64,000 nucleotides of DNA from assembly GCA_963678675.1 (NCBI GenBank), contig OY783194.1, positions 9,640,607-9,704,606 on the forward strand. The letters run 5' to 3'. The translations under genes and the position numbers were made by a program. The notes under the pieces are model-generated. The model was not told the DNA's origin. It searched no databases and was given only the letters and a program-made list of their open reading frames with translations. The stretch's first letter is position 1; every line of letters starts with the position of its first letter. Origin of the DNA: Xiphydria camelus. Its lineage: Eukaryota; Arthropoda; Insecta; Hymenoptera; Xiphydriidae. This document shows, piece by piece, positions 53,231 through 63,410 of the stretch.

Positions 53231-54045
53231 TTAACCTTTAAACGGAACTGTCGGTCTGTGGGACCGCTATTTCAACTGTTCTGTTTCTGGTGACTTGCAA
53301 AATGTCATTTTTAAAGGTACTACCAAATGAACAAGTAATTGTCATGCTTTCTTTAACTACAGCGGCGTTTATCCCGGCTGATACAAGCATTAGAATTGAT
53401 TGATCAATGGTTAGTACATTAAGGCCCACTTGTTCAATGTAAGTTCAAGCTGAACCAGCCTTGAACTTACATTGAACAAGTGGGCCTAAAAGTGACTTTT
53501 TGCAAAAGTCACCAGAAGCATAATCCGTGACGCTGGGTGTTCATCTTTCATCATTATCAACACGTACACGGAGTTTAAAATTTGTTTTATCGATAAATTG
53601 CAGAAATTGTCTTACATTGAAAATGTAGCGGTCCGTCAGACCGGCTCGTACGGTTAGTGTTATTACATTCACGCGTTTGACGGATGCCACACCGTGTGAC
53701 AATGCAGTTGGTATCAGAGTGTTCATTATTTCGTAAATATAAAATATTCCTTTTTAACGAACAAGTAAATTACGATTACATTATGATTACATTAATTATT
53801 ATCAATAATCAATGTCTTCTAATTTGTTTTTAGTTCATTTAATTGTAGAATTACAATTTCGTTTTAGAAACACTAAATAAAAATGAGTTTTATTCTCACT
53901 GTTCGACACTTATCCCTTCTCCTTACCCCTCAGAACTAATTCTTTAACCATTTAATGACAATACATATAAATTCCTTGATTTAAACGAACGAATACTACG
54001 CTTTAAACGAAGTAGCGGTCTGACAGACCACGGGCTACCGTTAAC
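53231..54045. repeat. Three GCGGTCTG..AGACC palindromic motifs
   Basis: Motif copies: CGGTCTGTGGGACCG (53252-53266), GCGGTCCGTCAGACCG (53628-53643) and GCGGTCTGACAGACC (54015-54029). The first follows TTAACCTTTAAACGG and the third follows a similar TTTAAACGAAG. They resemble subterminal motifs of TTAA-targeting (piggyBac-type) elements. No transposase is present. Confidence 0.45.
53423..53486. mobile_element. 64-bp palindrome with TAA duplication
   Basis: Arms GGCCCACTTGTTCAATGTAA / TTACATTGAACAAGTGGGCC, with at least 26 bases exactly inverted, flanked by TAA (53420-53422 and 53487-53489). TAA/TTA three-base targets are characteristic of PIF/Harbinger elements. It is extremely short for a MITE. 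Confidence 0.65.
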
Positions 54046-54840
54046 GTTGTATTTCGGCAGGTTTCCATTTAACCCTTTGAGGACCAGCAAGGAAACTTCG
54101 CATGATGCCATTGGAACATAATAATTGAAGAGCATAGGCATATATCTATAACATGAAATTGACGCTCTTTGTAAGAGAAGTATAAGATATTATCTAATCT
54201 TTATACACGAGTTCGATCAAATGAAAAAGTATACATTTTCCAGTTTAAACCTCATAAAGGAGTACGAGTGCATTTTTTATGTTTCACTGCCAGCGATTTC
54301 AACAAGAATTTCAAAAACTTTGATTTTAAATTTGATGGGAGAGGTAGTATTCCTAGATATATCGAAAAATAATAATATACGTTAGAATGCCACATTCATC
54401 TTCTTTCAAATGAATACAAATTTTAAAATCGACGAAGGTTATTCATTTTTTACGACCAGGAATTAAGAATCAAAATAATGACGTTTTGACAATATGACCA
54501 TTAATTACGAAACATTGGTTATGAATTCCTTGGTGACCGCTTCGTATGGGTAATTATTTTTCGTGTGAGAAAATTCATTTCGTTGACGAAATCTATCTTG
54601 GAAGGGATTGTTGAATCGTTAACGGAAGTGATCGACGAAACTTTACATCCGTTAACGAATTACATTCCGTCCACGAAAAACATTTCTCACGCGTCGAGAT
54701 TAGCCCCCCCACCCCCCTCCTATTCAATGCAGTTCATAGCAATTCACAAACAGAGCATACAGACTATGCATTTGTTCACGATTCGCAGCCCGGGTCGACC
54801 CATCATAAATTAAGCCACGGAGATGCGCGTACGTTCGTCG
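54046..54840. other. Noncoding stretch with a weak inverted repeat
   Basis: No gene. An imperfect inverted pair (CGTGTGAGAAAATTCATTTC at 54559, with its partner ending 54697 at TTCTCACGCG) may mark a degraded MITE. Confidence 0.4.
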
Positions 54841-55007
54841 CAAGACCGCACCCCGGGACGTCGACGCTCTGCGTGTCCCGGAGTTTTTCGCACTCTTTTT
54901 ACTTTAACGCTTTTCCCGAATTGTCGAGACTTCGAATTCGGAGAAAGTGTTACAGTAAAAAGCGTGCGAAAGACTATCCGGGGAGACACGCAGATACAGT
55001 CTGTTAA

Positions 55008-55516
55008 CCCTTAAATGCATGATTTTTTGTTTAAAAATAAAAAAATGAAAAACTGGAAGATTTTACAAAACTAATACAGGGAGAAATAAAAATAAAAATT
55101 ATATTTCACTGAACCGTTTTTTTTTTTCGAAAAAAGGGTATGTAGCCAAATGGCAACATCATGCATGTACATAGTATGACATTACATTACGTGTGAAATT
55201 TTTTGACACAATTATTACGTTTATTGAAACATAATTCTACATCGCACTTCTCACACTTGGTATAGGTAAGTCCTTTGCAGTTAGGCAGCTTGCATTTCAT
55301 TTTCTTATCCCGTTGCTCGCCGGTTGTCTGCAGACTGGGAAATGTCAATAATACAGTGACATGAGCGCCATGTACCAACAAATGCTTATAGCCTATTATA
55401 AAGCAGTATGTAGCCCAACGGACACTCTATGCAGCTAGTCGATATTTGCTCTAGTGTGAGTTTGAAAGGTATAGTAGGCAGTGTGTTGCCGAAAAGCAAC
55501 AATATGCATTTAAGGG
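55008..55516. mobile_element. piggyBac miniature, 509 bp
   Basis: Flanked by TTAA (55004-55007, 55517-55520). Inverted tips CCCTTAAATGCATGATT / AATATGCATTTAAGGG. It keeps only the last coding part of the transposase (55187-55381). The empty target CTTACTTAACAGACTGT is intact in the opposite arm at 56034-56050. Confidence 0.85.
55187..55381 (-). pseudogene. piggyBac transposase Cys-rich C-terminal domain
   Basis: Minus-strand frame with MKCKLPNCKGLTYTKCEKCD followed by VELCFNKRNNCVKKFH and stop. The Cys/His spacing (C-C, C-C, C, C-H) is that of the C-terminal cross-brace zinc domain of piggyBac transposases, which binds the element ends. The dimerisation and RNase H-like catalytic domains are missing. 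As the tail lies next to the right-hand TIR on this strand, only that end of the gene was kept. Confidence 0.75.
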
Positions 55517-55520
55517 TTAA

Positions 55521-56037
55521 GTAAGAGCGTGTACGGCGTTATTCATAAAAAATTTATTGAACAATGTTTTTTTCCACATACATACATTTAACATATTCCA
55601 AGGCAATGCGCAATTATATTCATAATGAGTCCAATCACCACCATCGATAATTACTTGGCATCTCCGAGGCATACTATCCATCAAATTGTCGGCGTATTCG
55701 CGGGGAAGTGCCTTCCAAATGCGTCGAATTTCTCAGGATAGCTGCCTTATAGTGAAGATACATTTTCATACATCAAGCAGAAGCTTCGAGGAAAACGTGT
55801 TTTCATTGTGAAGCAGCTATCCCAAGAAATTCGACACATTTGGAAGGCACTTCCCCGCGAATACGCCGACAATTTTATGGATAGTATGCTTCGGAGATGC
55901 CAAGCAATTATCGATGGTGCTGATTGTACTTATTATTAACATAATTGCGCATTGCTTTGGAATATGTCAAACGTATGTATGTGGAAAAAAATATTGTAGA
56001 ATAATTTGTTTATGAATAACGCCATACACGCTCTTAC
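55521..56037. repeat. Palindrome of Tc1-like 3' ends
   Basis: Arms GTAAGAGCGTGTACGGCG and CGCTCTTAC at the tips. Both arms contain the end of a Tc1-like transposase, in opposite directions, around a short centre near 55770. TTAA at 56038-56041 is the uninterrupted counterpart of the piggyBac site. Confidence 0.75.
55808..55939 (+). pseudogene. Tc1-like transposase C-terminus (right arm)
   Basis: 44 codons reading VKQLSQEIRHIWKALPREYA then DNFMDSMLRRCQAIIDG and stop. The phrase LPREYADN..DSM.RRCQ.II matches the end of Tc1-type transposases. The left arm carries the mirror image on the minus strand. No catalytic part remains. Confidence 0.65.
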
Positions 56038-56233
56038 TTAACAGACTGTACGTCGACGTCCCGTGATGCGGTCCAGTCACGACTGGACCTTCGCGCGTCT
56101 CTATTTTTTCAATTTCTGTAATTTCGTCGGAAAACGTAAAGTAAAAAGCCTTCCGGCAATACAAACCGTATCGTGTAAGGACATTTTTAGGGACTTTAAA
56201 CGGAGGAGAGCGAGTAGAGATACAGGAGGGTAA

Positions 56234-56558
56234 GGCTTAACTCAGACGGTGCGACAGCAGTGCGACAAAACTGACGCACTCGGTCGCACTCGGTCGAAAG
56301 TACGTCGCACGCGGCAAATCAGCATGGAGACGCAGCGAAGTACTCACACGGTGCGACTTCCCTGCGACAGCAGTGCGACACGCACCTCGCGCTTGTCTGT
56401 ATGACATCTACAGTGGCGGTGTCGTTGTGTTAGTTTGCCGCGCATCTGCTCACGCGGTGGGACAAAACTGTCGCAGGAAAGTCGTCGATTCCTGCGACAG
56501 CGTGCGTCAGTTCTGTCGCACTGCTGTCGCAGTGAAGTCGCACCGTCTGAGTTAAGCC
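56234..56558. mobile_element. PIF/Harbinger-type MITE, 325 bp
   Basis: TAA on both sides (56231-56233, 56559-56561) and inverted tips GGCTTAACTCAGACGGTGCG / CGCACCGTCTGAGTTAAGCC. The interior is built from repeated GCAGTGCGACA/TGTCGCAC words. No coding sequence. Three-base TAA targets fit PIF/Harbinger. Confidence 0.8.
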
Positions 56559-56584
56559 TAAGGGGTCCGAGTCAAGTACCTACC

Positions 56585-57265
56585 ACCATTTATGGGGGGA
56601 AAGAAGGGTGAACGGCGCAGCATAGACTATATGTGTAGCACCAGCGGTTCTTCGGACGCACCAAGTAGTTGAAAAAGCAATTTTTTTAAACGCAGATATT
56701 TCAAAAATTACGCCAATTACAAAAAAATGACCCGAGTGTAATATGTAGGGAATTTAACTAACAAAATTACGGAACACAAAGAAGAAACATTAATTCAATA
56801 TATCGAGAGATATCGTTTATTTACTTGACAGTTTTTAAACAATTGCATGAAGAAAAAAATATAATTTTATTTGAAAACTAGAGAACTTCTTAAGCAATTT
56901 AAAAAAAGAAGCATTCGAAAATGTTAAATTTTCTATGTTTTACGATTTTTTTTTTCCCCAACGTTCGCGCGGCTCTAGAGGGTAAACCGTGGGGAGTGGG
57001 GGTAAACTGCATAAACCTTTTTTATAGAGAATTTTAAGCTCTACAATTTTTGATTAAAATTTTTTTCGATATCTCGTTTAGTTTTCGAGTTATTCTCGAA
57101 TAACCCATTTTTATGGTATTTGTTATTGTTTTTCAACCATAACCCGTGGAGGAAAAACCGCGATACTTCACCCAGAGCTTTGTAAGGTCAAATGACAACA
57201 TTAAACCAAAACGCAGCCTGGTTCTCAAAAAGTCGTATTTCAGAGCTTCGTTTACTGGACTATAA
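56585..57265 (-). repeat. Right arm of the 6.5-kb-apart inverted repeat
   Basis: Uninterrupted partner of 50690-51500. Begins near G-rich GGGGGGAAAGAAGGGTG and ends near AGCTTCGTTTACTGGACTAT. It shows the empty site for the 51131-51236 insertion. Confidence 0.7.
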
Positions 57266-57490
57266 GCGAAGGATAGGAGGAGAGAAGTGGTCTTAGAGTT
57301 CGCAGAGTTCAGAGATGGTAGATTGAGATTCAGTGGTAGAGGTCGTAGAGATTGAGGTTCGGTGTAAGTTGAGTGACGTTTGCGGGCAATATATTTAGCC
57401 ATGTATATATTTCCTGTACATATTTCGTTGAAATACACGCTCATATCGTTTTGACATCCTGTTCTCCATGATTTTGATCCCACATGTATA
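57266..57490. other. Purine-rich noncoding stretch
   Basis: AG-rich on the + strand. The long minus-strand frame at 57133-57507 is mostly the reverse of the repeat arm and shows no domain. Confidence 0.45.
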
Positions 57491-57494
57491 CAAT

Positions 57495-57653
57495 AGGTCT
57501 GTTCCAACCGAGCCGAAAACCGTACACCGAACGGTACACGTCATGCGCAGTAGAGAAGGTGGAACGGATTTTCACTACTGCGCATGACCGTTTCTCTACT
57601 GCGCATGCGGCTGACGTTCACATGGACGTCAGAGGTCTGGTTGGAACAAACCT
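57495..57653. mobile_element. Short TIR element, 159 bp
   Basis: Inverted tips AGGTCTGTTCCAACC / GGTTGGAACAAACCT. The interior has several CTACTGCGCATG words in both senses. The flanks (GTATACAAT and TTGTATAC) are also inverted, so the true edges may lie a few bases further out. Possibly Harbinger-like; the duplication is not clear. Confidence 0.5.
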
Positions 57654-57665
57654 TATATTGTATAC

Positions 57666-58543
57666 AGAGGGTGACATTGTGAAAACTTGCCACCCCAATA
57701 TCTCAGAAAGTTACAGAGATTTTCTAAAAAAGAAAATACGGTTTCGGTAGTGGAGAGGGGGAACCAAAATGACGTAATCGGAGACGCACCCCCTCCAACC
57801 CCCAGAGGGGTAGCCCCCCCCCAAACTTTGTAATCTTAAATAGCAACCCTCCATGTGTGATACAACGTTGGAAAGCTCTTTAAAAATGCTTTACAACAAC
57901 ACCCAATTTTGGTACCTTTCGATTAATAGTTTTCGCGCAAATCGAGAAATAAACTGCTAGAAGTAAGTTTTGTCAATCTATTTATTAAAGGTCAATTGCG
58001 TTACAATACATTTTCGAAATGATTTCCATCACCTGATCTTACTCCCTACGATTTCTTCTTATGGGGACATCTGAAATCTGTCGCTTTTCAAACTCAACCA
58101 GCAAGCATTAACCAACTGAAATAGAGAATTACGCAAGAATGTCGCAAAATTTCAAGAACATTTGAAAAAGTCCGAAAAATCAATGAAAATCATTTCGAAG
58201 ATTTATTGTAACGTAATTGATCTTTAATAAATAAATTGACAAAACTTACTTCTGGCAGTTTCTTTTTCGAGATTTGCGCGAAAACTACTCATCGAAAGGT
58301 ACCAAAATTTGGTGTTGTAAAGCATTTTTAAAGAGTTTTCCAACGTTGTGTGTATCACACATGCGGGGGTTGCTATTTAAGATTACAAAGTTGGAGGGGC
58401 TACCGCTAAGGGGGTTGGAGGGGGTGCGTCTCCGATTATGTCATTTTGGTTCCCCCTCTCCACTGCCGAAACCGTATTTTTTTTTAGAAAATCTGTAACT
58501 TTCTGAGATACTGGGGTGGCAAGTTTTCAAAATGTCACCCTCT
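57666..58543. mobile_element. AGAGGGTGACATT palindromic element, 878 bp
   Basis: Inverted tips AGAGGGTGACATT / AATGTCACCCTCT, arms about 350 bp with CTTGCCACCCCA and GGAGACGCACCCCCTCC. TA-rich sequence stands at each edge. The centre keeps the end of a mariner-like transposase (58029-58211). Confidence 0.75.
58029..58211 (+). pseudogene. mariner-like transposase C-terminal part
   Basis: 61 codons: SPDLTPYDFFLWGHLKSVAF, QTQPASINQLK, a TAG, ITQECRKISRTFEKVRKINE and NHFEDLL then stop. SPDLTPYDFFLWG holds the third catalytic acidic residue of the DDD/E triad. The first two acidic residues are missing because of internal deletion. Confidence 0.75.
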
Positions 58544-58570
58544 ATATGTATATACGTGTGTGTATATATA

Positions 58571-59569
58571 CAGGGTCTTCAAAAAGTCCCGGTACGGCTG
58601 ATTATCTCAGCGGGAAATCATTTTAGAGAAAAATGTTTAATACAAAACTTTTAGGATTTTTCCCTGGCTACCCAATGGTCATATTGGATTTGACCTTGAC
58701 CATGACTTTCAAGGTCATATCAAGATCAAATTGATCTTTTTAAATGCGAACCCCTATTTTTGATACCGGAAATGAAACGAGCGGGGAATTTCACATTCAA
58801 TATGTCCTTGACCATTTTTTTCATGTGACCTATAAAGGTCAGCGGAGCGCAGTGGGAAATGTCCTTGAATTAGAAGGACAACATTCTTAATGGCTTATTC
58901 AACTTAAACCAAATTCGGTATAGGGGGTTTTTTGGGTCGCTCATCACGAATCTGAAGTCCGATTTTAAAAATTCAAGATGGCGGATCCAATATGGCGGAT
59001 GATATTTTCGAAAATTGACGGATTCGTGCCAAATTTGGTATATAAGTGGGTTTTTTGGGTCGCTAATCACGAATCTGAAATCAGATTTCGAAAATTCAAA
59101 ATTTTCCAAATTTGGCACGAATCCGTCAATTTTCGAAAATCTCGTCCGCCATATTGGATCCGCCATCTTGAATTTTTGAAACCTGACTCCAGATTCGTGA
59201 TCAGCGACCCAAAAAACTCCTATACCGTATTTGGTTTAAAATTGATAAGTCATTAAGAATTTTGTCCTCCTAATTCAAGGAAATTTCCCAGTGTGCTCCG
59301 CTGACCATAAAGGTCACATGAAAAAAATGGTCGACATATTTGAATGTAAAATTTCCCGCTCCTTTCATTTCCGGTATCAAAAATAGGGGTTCGCATTTAA
59401 AAAAAATCAATTTGACCTTGATATGACCTTGAAAGTCAAGGTCAAGGTCAAATCCAATATGACCATTGGGTAGCCAGGGAAAATCCTAAAAGTTTTGCAT
59501 TAAACATTTTTCTCTAAAATGATTTCCCCCTGAGATAATCAGCCGTACCGGGACTTTTTGAAGACCCTG
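58571..59569. mobile_element. CAGGGTC palindromic element, 999 bp
   Basis: TA at 58569-58570 and 59570-59571. Inverted tips CAGGGTCTTCAAAAAGTCCC / GGGACTTTTTGAAGACCCTG. It is almost entirely two arms of about 480 bp. Each arm carries a cluster of AAGGTCA words (58680-58730, 59410-59460) and GGGTCGCT.ATCACGAATCTG, followed by AAATTGACGGATTCGTGCC near the centre. No coding sequence; the frames on both strands come from the arms. Confidence 0.85.
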
Positions 59570-59666
59570 TATATATGTATAACACAAAAACTACATAGAG
59601 TGCGATCAAGAAATACGCACTCAAAATATACTGATATGACGGTATAAATACGATATAAGTGTTTTG

Positions 59667-59966
59667 TCAATTTTTTTCGTCATTGAAATAATGCATGTAG
59701 GTAAATAAATTCTTAGATAAATTAGGTAATATTGAAGGTTTAAATGAAGTCTTAGTTGTTTGAATAATTCTCACCTTGTAAAAATGTCCTACTGCTTTAT
59801 AATTGGCATTACCGACGTGATTTATCAAAAACATACGCTCAATATGAAACATGAATACAATCTTCTGGTGTATTCCATGCAAATGCTGACTGTTGCCTTG
59901 AAATAACTGTAAAGCACACTTCGCAATCATTATTTGTAGATGTGAAACATTTAGATGTTTAGGCAT
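59667..59966 (-). other. Unrecognised minus-strand frame
   Basis: A 99-codon frame (MPKHLNVSHLQIM, NHVGNANYKAVGHFYK). An acceptor-like TGCTTTACAG and a donor-like CAAGGTGAGAAT lie inside it, so it could include a real exon of about 140 bases. No domain is recognised. The upstream 59967-60200 region is GC-rich. Confidence 0.3.
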
Positions 59967-60210
59967 TAGTGCCGCGCTACGGCGGTGAGAACAGCTGTTA
60001 GCGTAGCGATATCGCTACTTCTGGCGTCGCAGGCATGGCAAAACTCGGGACGCATCGGCTCTCTCCGCCACGACTCGGCGGTCCCCTCTTTCCCCGAGTA
60101 ATAACTTTATACTTCCTACCACACGCTCACTGTATCGGTATACGAAGCAGTACGGAGCGTTCTCTATAGGGCTCGTGCATGCCCGAGTGGTGGCGCTGCA
60201 GTAGGCAATA

Positions 60211-60430
60211 TGAGCCGTTGAAAACCAGAATGGTCTAAGTCACATTTCATGTAAGCTGAGATTATTTGATTGCAAAGCTACCTAAGTACAATTTGAAAAA
60301 TCTGTCTAGATGATACAAACAGATATTTTAAATCATAAAAATATCTGTTTTGTATCATCTAGACAGATTTTTCAAATTGTACTTAATTTTGCAGTCAAAT
60401 AATCTCAGCTTACATGAAATATGACTTACA
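60211..60430. mobile_element. GAGCCGTTGAAAAC MITE, cut at its right end
   Basis: Left arm and centre complete, right arm ends at ATATGACTTACA, 30 or so bases short of the tip found in the 31634 copy. The next base begins the long-TIR pogo-like element, so the missing tip should lie beyond the window. Confidence 0.8.
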
Positions 60431-61499
60431 AGGGAAGTTAGGGAACCCGAAAATTCAGAAAATTCCGCCATTCCGTGTGCAAGTAGAGTAGTTCAAGCAT
60501 AATACAAAAATACATTTCATTGGTGCGGAATTCCAGTTTTAAGGGGTGAAATCATCCCTTGAAAAAAATGCAGATTTTTCTTCTTCACGGAATAACTCCC
60601 GAACGGTGAAAGATAAGGGAAACAAGTTGAAATAAAAGTTTTATGGTTTTTTCCGATCTATAAAACTGGGGCAAAAAAATTCTGGAAAAAAATTTTTTTT
60701 AAGTTACCCCCACCACCGACCCATAAAAATGGATTTTTGGATTTCTTAAGTCTATGAAAAAATACCTCTTAATAACCTCTTTCCATACATCTGCAGTCTA
60801 TTATGTATCCTTTTTTTTTAATTTAAAAAATCTCGAACTTTAAGGCCGTTTTGACATAAACAGTGAAACGGTCTTATGAAACGATATCTACATTTCTATT
60901 TCCATAATTTCATACAGCTTTTAATTATTTTAGCAAAACACGTACTTATAATTACATGAAGAATGAAACTTATTGAAATGAATCAATGACATGTATTTTT
61001 CAAACTACACAAATAAGATATCGTATGAACCTCAATGATAACGTTGAATGACGCAGGAACTATGTCGACGCTGACACCGATAACGTTTTAGCAAACATCC
61101 CGGTTTGTGTATTGCGAACATGTTTGGCTCGTGACTATTATCGTTACATGTTGATAAGGTATCCCTCTTCCGTTCGTAAAAAATCTTATGTAAACATGTT
61201 TTCTTATTAGTATAATATAAATATGGCTGATAGATGTAGCTTATTTCCAGTTACATTTACGACTGCAATTAGTTACCATTCTATTGGAAACAGTTATTAA
61301 TCATTGCTCCAAAGGCTTTTCATTATAAAATGGCGCCGATTAACGTTTCAAACGTAATAAACATGTTAACGACTACGTTTCAAATTACAGAGTTGGCACA
61401 GACCTCTATAACATGAGATGAAATTGAAGATCATAATCAAATTCGTGACATGAACACTTTTAGAAACGTAGATCTCGTACCATTAATTTAATACGATTA

Positions 61500-62931
61500 C
61501 GTATTGGATTTTGCTAATCCATCTCAACCCCATGGAGCACAGGTTGTAGAGTACCCTAGAGTTTCAGCAGAAGAGGAAGATAATTTTGAACATGCAGAAT
61601 GCATTGTTGATGACGAAGATGGAAAAGTCAACCTGAGTTATAAGAGAAAAGCTGTTGAATTTTAGAAAAGCGGAAAAAAGCCCGACGATCACTCACTAGT
61701 GTGCAGACAAAATTTCGCAAAGTTAAATCTTTGCCACAGCTATATAGATGGGAAGAAAGTGTACAAAAAGGTGGAATGAATGCAGATAAAATTGAATTTA
61801 TTATGGAATACGTTCTGCAAAGATTTGAAGAAGCTTGTGACAGAAGATCTATTATTCACGATATGGATTTAAGGTTATGGGCTTTGAAGGTGAAGGACTT
61901 GGTGGACCTTTCCGAATTTAAGGCAAGCAAATGGTGGATTTGGAAATTTAAAAGAGTGCATAGAATCGTGTCTCGTAAAATAACAACATTCAGGACGCAA
62001 TCTACGTTCCAAGATATTGACAACCTGCAAAATATTGTGAAGACGTTTGTATCAAACGTAAAATTAAATATACCAACTATTGGATTTGAAGAAATATATA
62101 ACGCAGACGAGAGTGGCTTCAATCTCGAAGTACATTCAGGGCGAACATTGGCAAAACTAGGAGTAAAAACGGTAGAAGCAACGGTCCAATCGGTATCATC
62201 TACGACACACAGCTATACTATAATGCCTATCATTTCGACAAGTGGACGTCTTGTTTCACCACTGTACATAGTTTTGAAGGAGTCTACAGGAACATTTGGC
62301 CCAAGTGTGGAAGAATCTCTATTTCGTCCAGCTAACATTTACATTCAAGCTTCAAAGTCAGGTAAACTTACGTCTAAACATTTAAAAACTTGGTTCATCC
62401 AGGTGTATTTACCGAATACTGGCCATAAAAGCATGCTACTACTCGACTCATGGACGAGACATTGTTCGAGTCAACTAGAGACGTTGATCCCACAAGACAA
62501 AGAAGTACAGTTTTCAGTGATTCCGAAAAAAAAACGACTAGCATTATTCAACCTTTAGATGTATTTGGATTCCGGATTTGGAAGAATTTCGTTCGAACAT
62601 TTTCTGATAATGTACTTCTTCAAGAAAAAGATATTAGTTTGCACTCGCGCAATGAAATAATTAAATTGCAATCATTAACACACAACCAGCTTTCGTCGCC
62701 TAGATTTAACAATCTTTTCCGATATACTTGGTTTAAAAGCGGAATCTAGAAACGCATCCCGGTGAATTTCAAAACCCTGTAGATTTTTGTTACTTTAGGA
62801 GTGGAAAGCACATACCCATATGTAGTATTTGTGGAGAAGTTGCTTTCATACGCTGTGCATGGTGTGCCGAGTATTTCTGTTTTGAACATTTCTATGAACA
62901 ATATCACTACTGTACAAATTATAATCCGTAA
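61500..62931 (+). pseudogene. pogo-like (Tigger/CENP-B-type) transposase, frameshifted
   Basis: Four frames. N-terminal VNLSYKRKAVEF then a stop. From 61701 the main frame reads FRKVKSLPQLYRWEESVQKG and the CENP-B-type HTH (FKASKWWIWKFKRVHRIVSR). The DDE core follows: YNADESGFNLEVHSGRTL (first Asp at residue 136), THSYTIMPIIS, ASKSGKLTSKH and LLLDSWTRH (second Asp at 249). An A-run at about 62526 shifts the frame; IIQPLDVFGFRIWKNFVRTF gives the third Asp, then KLQSLTHNQLSSPRF. After a stop and another shift, a zinc tail follows (CSICGEVAFIRCAWCAEYFC, HFYEQYHYC) to a stop at 62929-62931. All three catalytic Asp positions survive, but three frame changes break the protein. Confidence 0.85.
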
Positions 62932-63214
62932 TTTTAGTGTATTTGCCGTTTTCTACCATTACAGCTGTTTTAATGTAGAATCCATTAATAAAATATGTAC
63001 AATAGATACAAATATTTTGTTTATCAGGATTCATTGAATGAATGAATGAATGAATTCGTTTATTTATATGTCATAATTTGATTAATGTAACTGCGGATAA
63101 GCTATATGTATGTATATTATAAATATAATAATCATAAAACGTACTTACATAAGATTTTTAACGAATGATGAAGCCGAATGAATGAATGAACGATCTCACC
63201 AGCATGCAGTAATA

Positions 63215-63410
63215 AGGCCCGGTGCACACATCCGATTTTTAAACGTGCGGTGCCGCTGCAGCGCCGGAATTGCGGCGGCGATACCATGGATAGATTGTGG
63301 CACGTCACCGAAGGTATGTGTGCAGCGGCACACACACATTCTATCTATGGTATCGCCGACCGCAATTCCGGCGCCGCAGCGTTTAAAAGTCGGATGTGTA
63401 CAGCGGGCCT
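63215..63410. mobile_element. GGCCCGSTG palindromic MITE, about 196 bp
   Basis: Inverted tips AGGCCCGGTGCACACATCCG / CGGATGTGTACAGCGGGCCT with TA at the edges. Arms share CGGAATTGCGG and GGCGATACCAT. The interior words (GTGTGCAGCGGCACACACA) are themselves palindromic. No coding sequence; frames on both strands are by-products. Confidence 0.75.

Larger units (their letters stand above)
54841..56063. mobile_element. Composite palindrome around a Tc1-like remnant
   Basis: Outer words GACCGCACCCCGGGACGTCG at the left and CGACGTCCCGTGATGCGGTC at the right are inverted. Inside the left arm are a 130-bp hairpin (about 54866-54994) and a piggyBac miniature (55008-55516), both absent from the right arm. 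The core 55521-56037 is a palindrome carrying transposase ends. Another copy of the outer end is at 48170-48250. Confidence 0.7.
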
